From positions 1 through 64,000 of the forward strand of contig NZ_JAHEVJ010000010.1 in the NCBI RefSeq assembly GCF_018599245.1: a DNA stretch of 64,000 bases, written 5' to 3'. The notes beneath the pieces are model-generated. The model was given only the letters and a program-made list of their open reading frames with translations. It was not told the DNA's origin and made no database searches. Shown in pieces: positions 43,573 through 52,261 of the stretch. A program made the position numbers and the translations under genes. The first letter of the stretch is position 1. Each line of letters starts with the position of its first letter. This DNA is from Aliiroseovarius lamellibrachiae (GTDB taxonomy: Bacteria; Pseudomonadota; Alphaproteobacteria; Rhodobacterales; Rhodobacteraceae).

Positions 43573-44025
43573 TCAGTTCATCAAAATTCCGGCGCGTTCG
43601 AATTGGACATCGGCCACCTGACCATCATCATAGGTCAATTGCACATCCACCGTGTTCACCGATTTCAGATCAAACCGGACAAAGGGCAAAGCATCGGTGG
43701 CCTTGATCGCGTTGGGTTGTGCTTCATCTTCGTAGCAAGGCTCTGCATCAAACACCTGTTGCGCCCCGCCATTGATGCTGTAACGCACCCCCTCAAGGCC
43801 GCAACGCCAAGCCAAAAGATGGGTAAAATACAACAGATCCTGTCCGTCATATTCCCGCAGTGCCACCCAAGTGCCCTTGGTGGCCTCAAGAATCGGGCGC
43901 ACCTCATCCGCTGTGGTAAATTGCCCCGCCGCGGCGGTCTCGGTTGAAAGTGTCAAAGTGCCCGTCGCAAGGCTGGTGAAAATCCCAGCAAGAACCAATT
44001 GTTTTTTCAACATTTTGAGCAACAT
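43573..44025 (-). CDS. Hypothetical secreted protein
   Basis: A 150-residue protein with a signal peptide (KKQLVLAGIFTSLATGTLTLS...AAAG). The mature part has two cysteines (AWRCGLEG, EPCYEDE) and regions such as EVRPILEATKGTWVALREYDGQDLLYF that suggest a small periplasmic binding or adaptor protein. ATG 44025 is chosen for AAGGGTG 6 bp upstream. Family not recognised. Confidence 0.65.
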   Translation of the reverse strand: MLLKMLKKQLVLAGIFTSLATGTLTLSTETAAAGQFTTADEVRPILEATKGTWVALREYDGQDLLYFTHLLAWRCGLEGVRYSINGGAQQVFDAEPCYEDEAQPNAIKATDALPFVRFDLKSVNTVDVQLTYDDGQVADVQFERAGILMN

Positions 44026-44147
44026 CAGCAGCACCCTTCACATAATGAATTCCCGCGCATTTGATCAAAGGAGGCACCTTCGCCCCCTTCCCAACGCAAT
44101 GGGATCTGACCTATACTGCCCGAAAAGAACAGGGTGAGCAAAGACCA

Positions 44148-45287
44148 ATGGCTAAATCGGCGAAAAAGCAGGCAAAATCGGCCAATTCCATTCGAAAAGA
44201 GGCGCCCACGCCTGCAAAAAGCAATGCAAAATCGACGCCAAAGGCGAAAACCGTCAAACCAGCAGCGAAATCCGATGCATCCAAGCGGAAAAAAGCAGAT
44301 GGAAAAGCCAGCGGTTTCAATATTTTACTGATTGGGCAAGCGGGACGTCTGTCTTATGAGGCATTGCTGTTTGTCGCCTCTCTGCGCAGCGCTGATCCTG
44401 ACTTCAAGGGCCGGGTGTTCATCGGCGAACCTCAGCCGAGTGAACGCTGGCCCCATGATCCTCGTATTCGCCCCGTCGTACGAGAGGCGCTGGAAAGCTT
44501 GGGCGCTGAAATTCTGCCCTTTGAAAACCAACATTTTGGCGCCAGCTACCCCAATGCCAATAAAATCGAAGCGCTGACAAAAATGCCCAAAGGCGAGCCT
44601 TTTGTGTTTTTTGACAGTGATACTGTGATCACCGGAAAACTGTCTGACATCGCGTTTGATTTCGACCGCCCGTCCGCCTCAATGCGGCGCGAAAACACCT
44701 GGCCAAAGCTTGAGCTTTATGGTCCGGGCTACGGCGAGACGTGGAAATCCCTTTACGACAAGTTTGGCTTGGATTTTGACGCCTCGCTTGATCTGTCTGA
44801 ACCAGATGAACATTGGGAACGCTATATGTATTTCAATGCCGGGTGGTTTTTCGGGGCCTGTCCGCAAGACTTTGGGGCGCGCTACATGGAGTATGCGTTG
44901 GCGATCCGCGACGATGCCCCAGAGGCGCTTGTGTGCCAGGAAAAATTCCCTTGGCTTGATCAAATTGCGCTGCCTCTTGTAATCGCCTCTTTCGGGGGCG
45001 GACGACCGGGGCCGGAACTTGACGGATTGGACGGCGATGTCAGCTGTCATTGGCGCATTCTGCCCTTGGCCTATGCGCGCGAAGCTGACCAGGTCATTGA
45101 TGTGATTGAGACGGTTTCTGCACCCAATAAACTCAAGAAAATCTTTAAAGAATACGAGCCTATGTTGCGAATGATCTATCAAGGGCGTGGTCAAAAAGTC
45201 CGCGCCATGTTTGATCGTGAAAACCTGCCACGCCGCGAGCAGATGATCCGCAATCGGATCAAACGCGAAGGGTTTTGGATGCGGTGA
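44148..45287 (+). CDS. Glycosyltransferase-like protein with Lys/Ala-rich N-terminus
   Basis: A 379-residue protein. The first about 55 residues are a basic low-complexity leader of Lys, Ala, Ser and Pro like a histone H1 tail. The rest looks like a GT-A-type transferase: NILLIGQAGRLSYEALLF, FVFFDSDTVITG (the DxD-like metal site) and YFNAGWFFG, LDQIALPLV further on. Acceptor and sugar are unknown. The start is ATG 44148; the longer frame has no ribosome site. It stands alone between unrelated genes. Confidence 0.65.
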   Translation: MAKSAKKQAKSANSIRKEAPTPAKSNAKSTPKAKTVKPAAKSDASKRKKADGKASGFNILLIGQAGRLSYEALLFVASLRSADPDFKGRVFIGEPQPSERWPHDPRIRPVVREALESLGAEILPFENQHFGASYPNANKIEALTKMPKGEPFVFFDSDTVITGKLSDIAFDFDRPSASMRRENTWPKLELYGPGYGETWKSLYDKFGLDFDASLDLSEPDEHWERYMYFNAGWFFGACPQDFGARYMEYALAIRDDAPEALVCQEKFPWLDQIALPLVIASFGGGRPGPELDGLDGDVSCHWRILPLAYAREADQVIDVIETVSAPNKLKKIFKEYEPMLRMIYQGRGQKVRAMFDRENLPRREQMIRNRIKREGFWMR

Positions 45288-45701
45288 TCAACTGGCGAAG
45301 ACATCCCCCATATCTTTGAACCCTTTGACTTCTATGGGGTTGCCAGATGGATCGCGGAAAAACATCGTCCATTGTTCGCCCGGTTCGCCTTTGAAGCGCG
45401 CAGTCGGGGGGATCACCCATTGGATCCCGGCGGCCTCAAGCCGGTCCGCCAAATCGCGCCAGCGATCATAGGGCAACACAATTCCAAAATGCGGCATCGC
45501 CACCATATGCGCACCAACTTTTCCGCTGTCGGTGGTGGCAAAAGGCACCCCCAGATGCAGGCTCAACTGATGACCAAAAAAGCTAAAATCCACCCAAGTT
45601 TCAGTTGATCGCCCTTCACTGCACCCCAAGACATCGGCGTAAAACGCACGGGCAGCGGCAAGGTCCGTCACATGAATGGCAAGGTGGAACGGGGTTAACA
45701 T
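45288..45701 (-). CDS. VOC (glyoxalase-fold) family protein
   Basis: A 137-residue protein of the vicinal-oxygen-chelate fold: LTPFHLAIHVTDLAAARAFYADVLGC, then SLHLG, HFGIVLP and the C-terminal FFRDPSGNPIEVKGF with the Glu ligand. It converges with the glycosyltransferase-like gene with no gap. The reaction is not predictable from sequence. Confidence 0.85.
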   Translation of the reverse strand: MLTPFHLAIHVTDLAAARAFYADVLGCSEGRSTETWVDFSFFGHQLSLHLGVPFATTDSGKVGAHMVAMPHFGIVLPYDRWRDLADRLEAAGIQWVIPPTARFKGEPGEQWTMFFRDPSGNPIEVKGFKDMGDVFAS

Positions 45702-46079
45702 CGAGCATCCTTTCGTGGGGGGCTTTGCCTAATGTGGCACGCCTTTAACCTGAGATGGGGAAAGGGAGAAACGCCACGAAATCCAGCAACATGTGGACGT
45801 TCTGTCACAAACCAGTGTTTCAAGGTCATGACGAAACGCTTTAACCTGCGGGCGTGGGAACGTCCAGCGCGCAACCGACACCAAGGGTGTCTTTAAACGC
45901 GCAGGCCCCACATGGGATCGCGGCCCCCTCACCGAAAAAAATTCCAGAGATCCGCCAAATCGCAGAATTTGTTCCCAGACGGAAAATTCCGCGTAAACGC
46001 CCTCCCTATTCGCAACGCCCCGTTGAAGCCATCAAGGCTTTCCCCTAGCCTGCCCACAACAGACATAAGGGAGAGTTCC
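45702..46079. other. Leader region of metY
   Basis: No gene. There is a short GACACC-AA-GGGTGTC hairpin near 45879 and a long leader up to the metY ribosome site. I looked for the conserved core of the SAM-II and SAM/SAH riboswitches and did not find it; an unrecognised RNA element is possible. Confidence 0.4.
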
Positions 46080-47372
46080 ATGTCAGACGATCGCCAATTG
46101 GGCTTTGATACATTGCAAATTCATGCAGGCACCGAGCCTGATCCCGCGACCGGTGCCCGTCAGGTGCCGATTTATCAGACCACCGCCTATGTGTTCAAAG
46201 ATGCGGATCACGCGGCGCGTTTGTTTAATCTTGAGGAAGTGGGCTATATCTATTCCCGCCTGACCAACCCCACCGTGGCCGCATTGCAAAACCGCATTGC
46301 CGCACTCGAGGGGGGGGCTGGTGCCGTGTGCTGCTCGTCTGGACATGCCGCGCAAATTATGGCGCTGTTTCCGCTGATGGGCCCCGGGCTGAATATCGTT
46401 GCGTCGAACAAGCTTTATGGCGGCACTGTCACCCAGTTCACACAAACATTCAAACGGTTCGGCTGGTCGGCTAAACTGGTTGATTTCGACGACCCCGCCG
46501 CGGTTGAGGCGGCAATCGACGACAACACGCGCGCGCTGTTCTGCGAAAGCCTTGCCAACCCTGCCGGCGTGCCAACCGATATTCCAGCAATGGCCGCGAT
46601 TGCCGACAAAGCCGGTGTGCCACTGGTTGTCGACAACACCGCCGCTACGCCGTATCTGTGCAACCCCATTGAAATGGGGGCGACTTTGGTGGTGCATTCC
46701 ACCACTAAATATTTGACAGGCAATGGCACCGTAACCGGCGGCGCAATTGTGGACAGCGGCAAGTTTGACTGGATGGCCTCGGACAAGTTTCCATCGCTCA
46801 GTCAACCCGAACCGGCCTATCACGGCATCACTTTTGGCGCAGCACTTGGCCCGATGGCCTATACGTTCCACGGCATCGCCATTGGCCTACGCGACCTTGG
46901 CATGACCATGAACCCGCAAGCCGCACATTACACGCTGATGGGGATTGAAACCCTGTCATTGCGCATGGAAAAACACGTTGAGAACGCGCAACAAGTGGCG
47001 GAATGGCTGGAAGCCGACCCCCGAATTGACAGTGTGTCCTATGCGGGCCTTGCCTCGTCGCCGTATCATGCGCGCGGCAAAGAGCTGTTTCCGAAAGGCG
47101 CGGGTGCGTTGTTCACAGTCGGCGTAAAGGGCGGATATGACGCCTGCGTTAAGCTGGTCGACAGCCTGAAGCTGTTCAGCCATGTGGCCAACCTTGGCGA
47201 CACCCGTTCGCTGATCATTCACTCCGCTTCCACCACCCACCGCCAACTGTCGCCAGAACAGCAAGAGGCCGCAGGCGCGGGTGCAAATGTGGTGCGCATT
47301 TCCATCGGAACTGAGAACGCAGCGGACATCATCGCCGATCTGGATCAGGCGCTGACCGCGGCAACCGCATAA
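46080..47372 (+). CDS. metY: O-acetylhomoserine aminocarboxypropyltransferase
   Basis: A 430-residue PLP enzyme making homocysteine from O-acetylhomoserine and sulfide. Marks: GFDTLQIHAGTEPDPATGAR, YSRLTNPTVAALQNRIAALEG, VVDNTAATPYLCNPIEMGA, the PLP Lys in VVHSTTKYLTGNGT and LGDTRSLIIHSASTTHRQL. The ATG at 46080 has AAGGGAGAG upstream. It was followed by a terminator whose two halves are now 4.2 kb apart because of the transposon at 47407. Confidence 0.95.
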   Translation: MSDDRQLGFDTLQIHAGTEPDPATGARQVPIYQTTAYVFKDADHAARLFNLEEVGYIYSRLTNPTVAALQNRIAALEGGAGAVCCSSGHAAQIMALFPLMGPGLNIVASNKLYGGTVTQFTQTFKRFGWSAKLVDFDDPAAVEAAIDDNTRALFCESLANPAGVPTDIPAMAAIADKAGVPLVVDNTAATPYLCNPIEMGATLVVHSTTKYLTGNGTVTGGAIVDSGKFDWMASDKFPSLSQPEPAYHGITFGAALGPMAYTFHGIAIGLRDLGMTMNPQAAHYTLMGIETLSLRMEKHVENAQQVAEWLEADPRIDSVSYAGLASSPYHARGKELFPKGAGALFTVGVKGGYDACVKLVDSLKLFSHVANLGDTRSLIIHSASTTHRQLSPEQQEAAGAGANVVRISIGTENAADIIADLDQALTAATA

Positions 47373-47387
47373 GTTTACACCAAACCA

Positions 47388-47397
47388 AAAATGGCCG
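47388..47397 (+). terminator. Left half of the interrupted metY terminator
   Basis: AAAATGGCCG here pairs with CGGCCATTTT at 51605-51614. When the transposon and one target copy are removed they form a 10-bp stem with an 11-nt loop followed by TTTTATTTC, a standard Rho-independent terminator 15 bp after metY. Confidence 0.8.
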
Positions 47398-47406
47398 TCT
47401 ATTTAT

Positions 47407-47435
47407 TGGCGCATTCCGGATTTTGGGACACAAAA
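47407..47435 (+). repeat. Left terminal inverted repeat of the transposon
   Basis: 29 bp identical, but for one base, to the reverse complement of 51565-51593. Confidence 0.9.
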
Positions 47436-47463
47436 AGACCTCGGCAAAAATATGCCGAGGTCT
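47436..47463. terminator. Hairpin terminator inside the left end
   Basis: AGACCTCGGCA and TGCCGAGGTCT enclose a 6-nt A-rich loop. It lies 31 bp beyond the stop of the nuclease gene and also faces read-through from metY. Confidence 0.8.
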
Positions 47464-47493
47464 CTCTATTTCTTAGGCATGATTTGAATCAGC

Positions 47494-48861
47494 TTAGATT
47501 TCAGCGGGAAGCTCTTCCGCATCTTTATTGTTTGCTTCCATTAGCTTCTCCTTTCTCCGCGCCATTGTTTCATGCCATTCCTGAGCTTCACGGTCTGTGA
47601 AAAAATCAGCGTCGGGAGCAAGCCTGATTACCGCACTTTCTACCTCATCAAGTGAAACTCGGAAAAATTCTTTTCGCATGTTCGCCATATTCACACGCTT
47701 TTCCGCAAACTCTTTATGGAGAGCTCCCTCCAATGCTGGGGCCTCCTCCGAATAGATCATCGCATGAGTGTCAAAGGTGAAAGGAACACTGGCATCGCCC
47801 AACTCCCGAACGCGATCATTGGGGTCCAGGCGTCGGGTCAAGCCAATTTTGACCATGTCCTCTCCGAAGGAGCCGATATTTGAGATGACATAGACATAGC
47901 CAGACCTGGTCATTTCGGCCATAGCACGCGCCCTTTCGCTCGTGGCGTGAGCTTGCTCCAATGCGGCTTCAAGTTCTTGAAGCTTCTTTTGCATGGCCTC
48001 GCTGGTCTCGCCAACGTCTGCTTCTTTCCGAGCTTTTTCGAGAAGCGCTTGATACTTCTGCACCTCTTTCTCAGCAGCCCGAGCTTCCGCGAGGAGTTTC
48101 TTTTCTTCTCTTTCCGCCCTGGCGAGTTCTGCCCGCTCATCTTTTTCGATTTTCATCTGCTCGCGGTATTCATGGGTCAGATGCAGTTCATCAATTTTCA
48201 TCGCCACATAGTCATCATTGATGTCGAGATTCATTGAGGTGTTCTCTTTCGAGATCGCTTTGGCGGCATTCAAAATCCGCTTTTCCATTGCAACCACATT
48301 GTTCCAACGCGTGTTGGCAATCGCGGCCTCGCACTCATTGTTAAAAGCTCGCATGGTCAATCGGGTTTGACGGTTGATCATTGTTTGCCCTTTTGCGCGA
48401 CTACCTTCGACGGTCCAATCTGTCGGGCAAATTGTTGCTTCCCTGGCCGATACCATCGCTTTCTCGCGGGCCCGGATTTCTTTGATCTGGTCCTTATAGG
48501 TTTCGCTATCACCAAAATCAAAATGTGGCTCATAGACACCGAGTTCTGCAATAGCCAATCGGTCGTCATAGACTGCAACCTGTTCCTTCAATTGGTCAAG
48601 CAGCTTGCGCTTCTCCGCATATGATGCCCGCGTTTTCTGAATGCCACCTTCAAGCTCGACAGCATCCCTCTGCAAGCGTTCGACTTCAGTTTCGATGGAT
48701 GTAATCGCTGAATATTTTGTCTTGAGATTGCCCAACTCTTCATCAACTGCTTCGGCTTCTTTCGATGCTTTTGCCAGCTTCTTTCGGGCCAAGATCCATA
48801 GAATGAAAAATAGAGGAGCACTGAAAAACCAGAGCAATGCGATGATAGTATAAGGGTCCAT
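47494..48861 (-). CDS. Membrane-anchored DUF4041/GIY-YIG nuclease (SNIPE-like anti-phage protein)
   Basis: 455 residues from ATG 48861 (AAGGAAC upstream). An N-terminal membrane helix (about 4-25) is followed by a coiled coil (about 28-100), a DUF4041 domain (about 105-235, IAELGVYEPHFDFGDSETYK and the TICPTDWTVEGSR segment), a charged coiled coil (about 235-335) and a T5orf172-type GIY-YIG nuclease (about 335-430). Nuclease residues seen: YVYVISN, KIGLTRR, Arg in DRVREL, Glu in ALEGALHKEF and Asn before KEFFRV. The same architecture defines SNIPE, a membrane nuclease that cuts phage DNA as it is injected. It is cargo of the transposon and looks intact. Confidence 0.85.
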   Translation of the reverse strand: MDPYTIIALLWFFSAPLFFILWILARKKLAKASKEAEAVDEELGNLKTKYSAITSIETEVERLQRDAVELEGGIQKTRASYAEKRKLLDQLKEQVAVYDDRLAIAELGVYEPHFDFGDSETYKDQIKEIRAREKAMVSAREATICPTDWTVEGSRAKGQTMINRQTRLTMRAFNNECEAAIANTRWNNVVAMEKRILNAAKAISKENTSMNLDINDDYVAMKIDELHLTHEYREQMKIEKDERAELARAEREEKKLLAEARAAEKEVQKYQALLEKARKEADVGETSEAMQKKLQELEAALEQAHATSERARAMAEMTRSGYVYVISNIGSFGEDMVKIGLTRRLDPNDRVRELGDASVPFTFDTHAMIYSEEAPALEGALHKEFAEKRVNMANMRKEFFRVSLDEVESAVIRLAPDADFFTDREAQEWHETMARRKEKLMEANNKDAEELPAEI

Positions 48862-49069
48862 AAAAGTTCCTTTTTCGCAAATTGAATTGAAAAGCCACAC
48901 TCCTGCACAGCTCATAGGGTAGTTGTGGCTTTGCGGCGTCGCAAACAACAATTTCCCTGGATCGCGCTAATCCAACAACCTCAACAAAAAGGATTTTTAC
49001 CGTGTCTCGAACTTCTTCCAGAGCGGTGTTCCGTGATACAGCCACGGCCTATAAAGGATGCGCCGTGGA
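48862..49069. promoter_or_regulatory. Gap between transposase remnant and nuclease gene
   Basis: 208 bp upstream of the nuclease gene, presumably with its promoter. I see no convincing -10/-35 pair beyond AT-rich patches and no gene. Confidence 0.4.
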
Positions 49070-51388
49070 TCACGGGGTGGCACGAGTGGTCGGTGTCATC
49101 CTACGCGCATCAGCTCCCAACCTCAGCGCTGGCGTGCTTTGGACCGGTGCCAGCTTTCTTTGCTTGGGTGCTTTGACTTTCACCTTTGACCCAGGGTGCC
49201 GGATTGACTGCGTCCCGCTTGATACCGCGACCTGATTGGAACTCCTTGCGGAAGCACTCGAATAGGGGCGCACTTCGAACCAGTTATAGTAGATGCGATA
49301 GATGGTTAGGAACGCCACTAAGACTGCAGGATTGTAAGTAGCGCCGTTAATGTAGCTTGGGCCATTTCGAGCGGATCTTCCTCCAGCCCTTTTGGTGGGA
49401 CTAACCCTCTCACGGAGAGAATTCATGAAGCTTGAGACCGGGTGGATAGTTGCTTTGATGTATCGGCGAGCAAGTGCATCGCAGAGATCTGCGTCTGTAG
49501 GCATTACATGAAATGCACTGCGTTTTAGTTTCTGCCGATATTTCTTTCGAATGACAGGAAAGCCAACGACTTTCCGCGTCTCCCCATGGATTTCCATGCC
49601 AGACTTGACCCATAGCTGGGGAAACTGCGCAGACCGGAAATTGGTGATTGGGAATGGTGTCATATGGCTCGTGGGATCACGACTGAAGGCAGGAACCATT
49701 GTGCTGGCGCAATACTGAGACAGGAGCGCGTAATCAGATGTTTGTGTCTGCCCGGACGCATGCGCGCGCCTTGAAGACATCGAGAGCTGTTTTGAATGCC
49801 GTTGCTCTGCGGGAGTTTTCGGGCTCCGAGGCATTTTTGTCGAAATGCATGACATGCCATTCGAAACGGTCTTCTTCGATCCAATCGCGGAAAATGTGCG
49901 GCACGACCCGAACCATGGTTGCTTCTTGCTCACCAACGATTGTCAGGCGCTTAGCAGGCAATAGATCACGAAGACACGCCAGGTGGGCGGCCTTTGTGTA
50001 TGTTGGCTTCACAACAGATCCATTGAAACTCCCGCGGGAATCGCGGTCTGTTTCCTGAAAGCTGAAATATCCATTGCGCAAAGTATTGATGATTTTCCTA
50101 TGCTCGTTTGCATTGGCAATCTCATCCAGTGCATCCTGTGGAAGTTGGGTCAACCCTTGGGCTGCATATGCCTTGTCGAGCCTTTGACTGAAGACACGCC
50201 AATGGCTTTCAGCACTGGCAAACAGTGCGGCTTCTTCGTATCGCCCTGTTGGTCTTTGGAAATGCATTGATGGAACGGTAAAATTGTGCCCGGATTTCTG
50301 TGCATAGGCCTGTCGCACATTGGTGGGCATCAGTTGGTCGTCCAGGTAATTCTCCTGAACTGCCTGAACTGGGTCGACCGTTGTGTCGAAATTTGCATCT
50401 ATGCGAAACACATAGCCTGTGTCGATATCGGCACTGACGGAGCACTGCAGAGGGGTCAGGCGTCGATCGGAGCGGCTTTCCCAATTGACGCTGATAACAA
50501 CATCATCATGGGCAATTCGCATGTGAGGGTGGCCACCCTGTGCTTCGCTCTTGTCCCTCCATTCTTTCAGCTTCGCCCGCTCAAACGCCAACAGTGTTTT
50601 TTCCAGCCAGAATATCCTGTTATAAACACGCTCAACCCCGCATTTCTTACTCGTGTCTGGATCAGCCAACAGCTTCCTCAGAGCGGAGATACCGGCACCA
50701 TTGACCAACGCGCGCAGCAGTCTGACATTGTCATGCATTTTTTCCTGCTGTTGGTGATCAACGGATACTGAAAAACGTGCACCCGCTTTGCCCTTGCAAG
50801 GCTTGTGAATAACTCTGAATCCAGCTGGCTTTGCTTTGCGCCCGTTCTTTCCGGCGGGGATCTTCCCATGGGCGCCATTGAAAATGAAGTCGCCCGGCTG
50901 TTCGAGATATCTTGCGCCGCAGTGGCCGCAAACTGGGCCTTCCAGAACCCCGTTTGAGTGATCAGTCGGCCAAACTCTGACTCGAAGTGTTTGTTCGAAA
51001 GAACATTGAAAGATACGTCGCAGTCGTGATTGTCCTGCAGGTGATGGCATACCAGAGACTTCCCATCTTCCCACTGCCGAGCATCCTTCGAGTATTCGAG
51101 GGCTGTTGAGACAACCTGAGAATCTTGGTCGCCAGTGATGGTGTATTTCCCTCTACCTTTGCCCAACGAAGGATTTGTCGCAAATGCCTTTTGCTTTCTC
51201 GCCTGAGCGTTTCTACCTACGAAGGATTGGTAGATGAAGTCAGGCGCAATACCGTAGTTCCCGCAGTCGGGATCGCCACAGCAGTTGAGGTTGATTGTAT
51301 CCCCGATTTCAGGGTAGATTTGAGGAAGAGACAGTTTGGGCACGGACTTCACAGCGACACAGCCTTTCGTTCTGTTTCGTTTGGTCAA
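49070..51388 (-). pseudogene. Frameshifted zinc-finger DDE-type transposase
   Basis: One protein in three pieces. Piece 1 (from 51388) has a Cys finger (NCCGDPDCGNYG) and CHHLQDNHDCDVSF. Near 50960 a missing base moves the reading to a second frame, whose piece carries CGHCG, FIFNGAHGKIP and a catalytic-core-like strand (AHDDVVISVNWESR, SADIDTGYVFRIDANFD). Near 49740 an extra base returns it to the first frame: IRKKYRQKLKRSAF, SFMNSLRERVSPTKRAGGRS and a final helix (LVAFLTIYRIYYNWFEVRPY). The layout resembles DDE transposases and the gene spans most of the element, but I cannot name the IS family. The two shifts make it inactive unless they are sequencing errors. Confidence 0.7.
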
Positions 51389-51530
51389 GTCGCCCTCCGC
51401 CAGGCGGTGTTCATATTGGCCAACTCTCCCAAAACCAAAGACTTAACCGCATTTTTTTGAAAAGTGTGGCTCCGGGACTTTTCTCCCGGGCAATGAACAA
51501 TCTACTATCAGAAAAGACTGTTCAATATCA

Positions 51531-51562
51531 AACGCCTGCCGAGCGAAAACTCGACAGGCGTT
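51531..51562. terminator. Hairpin terminator inside the right end
   Basis: AACGCCTG and CAGGCGTT, with CGAG/CTCG further in, form a long stem around a short A-rich loop, followed on the plus strand by GCTTTT. It matches the terminator at the other end in position and shields the element from outside transcription. Confidence 0.7.
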
Positions 51563-51564
51563 GC

Positions 51565-51593
51565 TTTTGTGTCCCAAAATTCGGAATGCGCCA
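51565..51593 (-). repeat. Right terminal inverted repeat of the transposon
   Basis: Inverted copy of 47407-47435 with one mismatch. It is followed directly by the second TCTATTTAT target copy. Confidence 0.9.
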
Positions 51594-51604
51594 TCTATTT
51601 ATGG

Positions 51605-51619
51605 CGGCCATTTTATTTC
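51605..51619 (+). terminator. Right half of the interrupted metY terminator
   Basis: CGGCCATTTT and the run TTTTATTTC complete the stem begun at 47388. Confidence 0.8.
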
Positions 51620-51659
51620 AATGAGTTACGTTGTGAACTTAATCTCTCGACATCAATTA

Positions 51660-52037
51660 TTATGCCATTTGAACCTGCGCCGAAATCTCCGCGTTACCCG
51701 CTACAATCGGCATGTTTGATGCATCTGCCATACCGCGCACGCCCATGTTCGGCATTGCCCCAGACGACGGGACGAAAGACAGCACAGTAATCTTTCCCAG
51801 GGCCATCCCCGCCGCCATCCCAGCCGCCATCCCAGCCTCCGATGCCACGCCTACTGTCCTCTGACCGCAACCGCATCATTCGCGTCAAGCGCACGCCCAA
51901 TAGCGATCGCGCCATGTCTGGTGCGGCCGAGACACTGGCCCAGCCCGTGATCCGTAAGGTCGCAACCGCGCCTGCGAGCGCTGAAACAGACCCCAATGCG
52001 CAGCGAAAGTGGCAAAAATACCGAGTAATTTCTTCAT
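51660..52037 (-). pseudogene. Decayed SIMPL (DUF541)-like periplasmic protein gene
   Basis: ATG 52037 has AGGGACG upstream and starts MKKLLGIFATFAA, a signal peptide start. After about 13 codons the sense passes to another frame: GSVSALAGAVATLRITGWAS, VSAAPDMARSLLGVRL, as at the N-terminus of SIMPL-domain proteins. A third frame gives the C-terminal end (LGKITVLSFVPSSGAMPN, then ADASNMPIVAGNAEISAQVQ) and a stop at 51660. The middle part is missing (about 125 codons against about 230 in the family). It is a pseudogene with an internal deletion and frameshifts, next to the transposon insertion. Confidence 0.55.
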
Positions 52038-52261
52038 GTTACGTCCCTATTTTCCAGCAACTTGCGCCAATTGTCGCCCCATTCAATCGAAAGCCTCGCG
52101 CCCCCTTCCCATGGGCAAAATCCTGCTATAGTTTCAAAGCGGTGGCAGAAAGAATATGGCCAGGACATCTTTGGTGTGAACTGGTCGGGGTATGTGGCGC
52201 TGGGGCCTGCGCGGTTTGATCGTGTGTGTTTGGTTGCGGGAATTAGGAATGTGAGACGGGT

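Larger units (their letters stand above)
47407..51593. mobile_element. 4.2-kb transposon with SNIPE-like nuclease cargo
   Basis: The ends are 29-bp inverted repeats (47407-47435 and 51565-51593) with a single mismatch, both starting TGGCGCATTCCG. They are flanked by the 9-bp direct repeat TCTATTTAT (47398-47406 and 51594-51602). Inside are, on the minus strand, a large transposase gene with two frameshifts and an intact membrane GIY-YIG nuclease gene. A strong hairpin terminator lies just inside each end. Genes inside seem less GC-rich than their neighbours. The family of the transposase is not known to me; the last helix and catalytic layout are DDE-like and 9 bp is a target length seen in IS1. 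Confidence 0.88.

Noticed and set aside
45702-46079. SAM-sensing riboswitch before metY
   Set aside because: I searched by eye for the conserved cores of SAM-II and SAM/SAH elements and found no match. Only a short GACACC/GGGTGTC hairpin is present.
50930-50970. Programmed -1 frameshifting in the transposase gene
   Set aside because: The bases at the shift (CTCAAACGGGG) do not form a usable slippery heptamer in the upstream frame, and a second shift of opposite sign follows 1.2 kb later. Mutations or sequencing errors explain it better.
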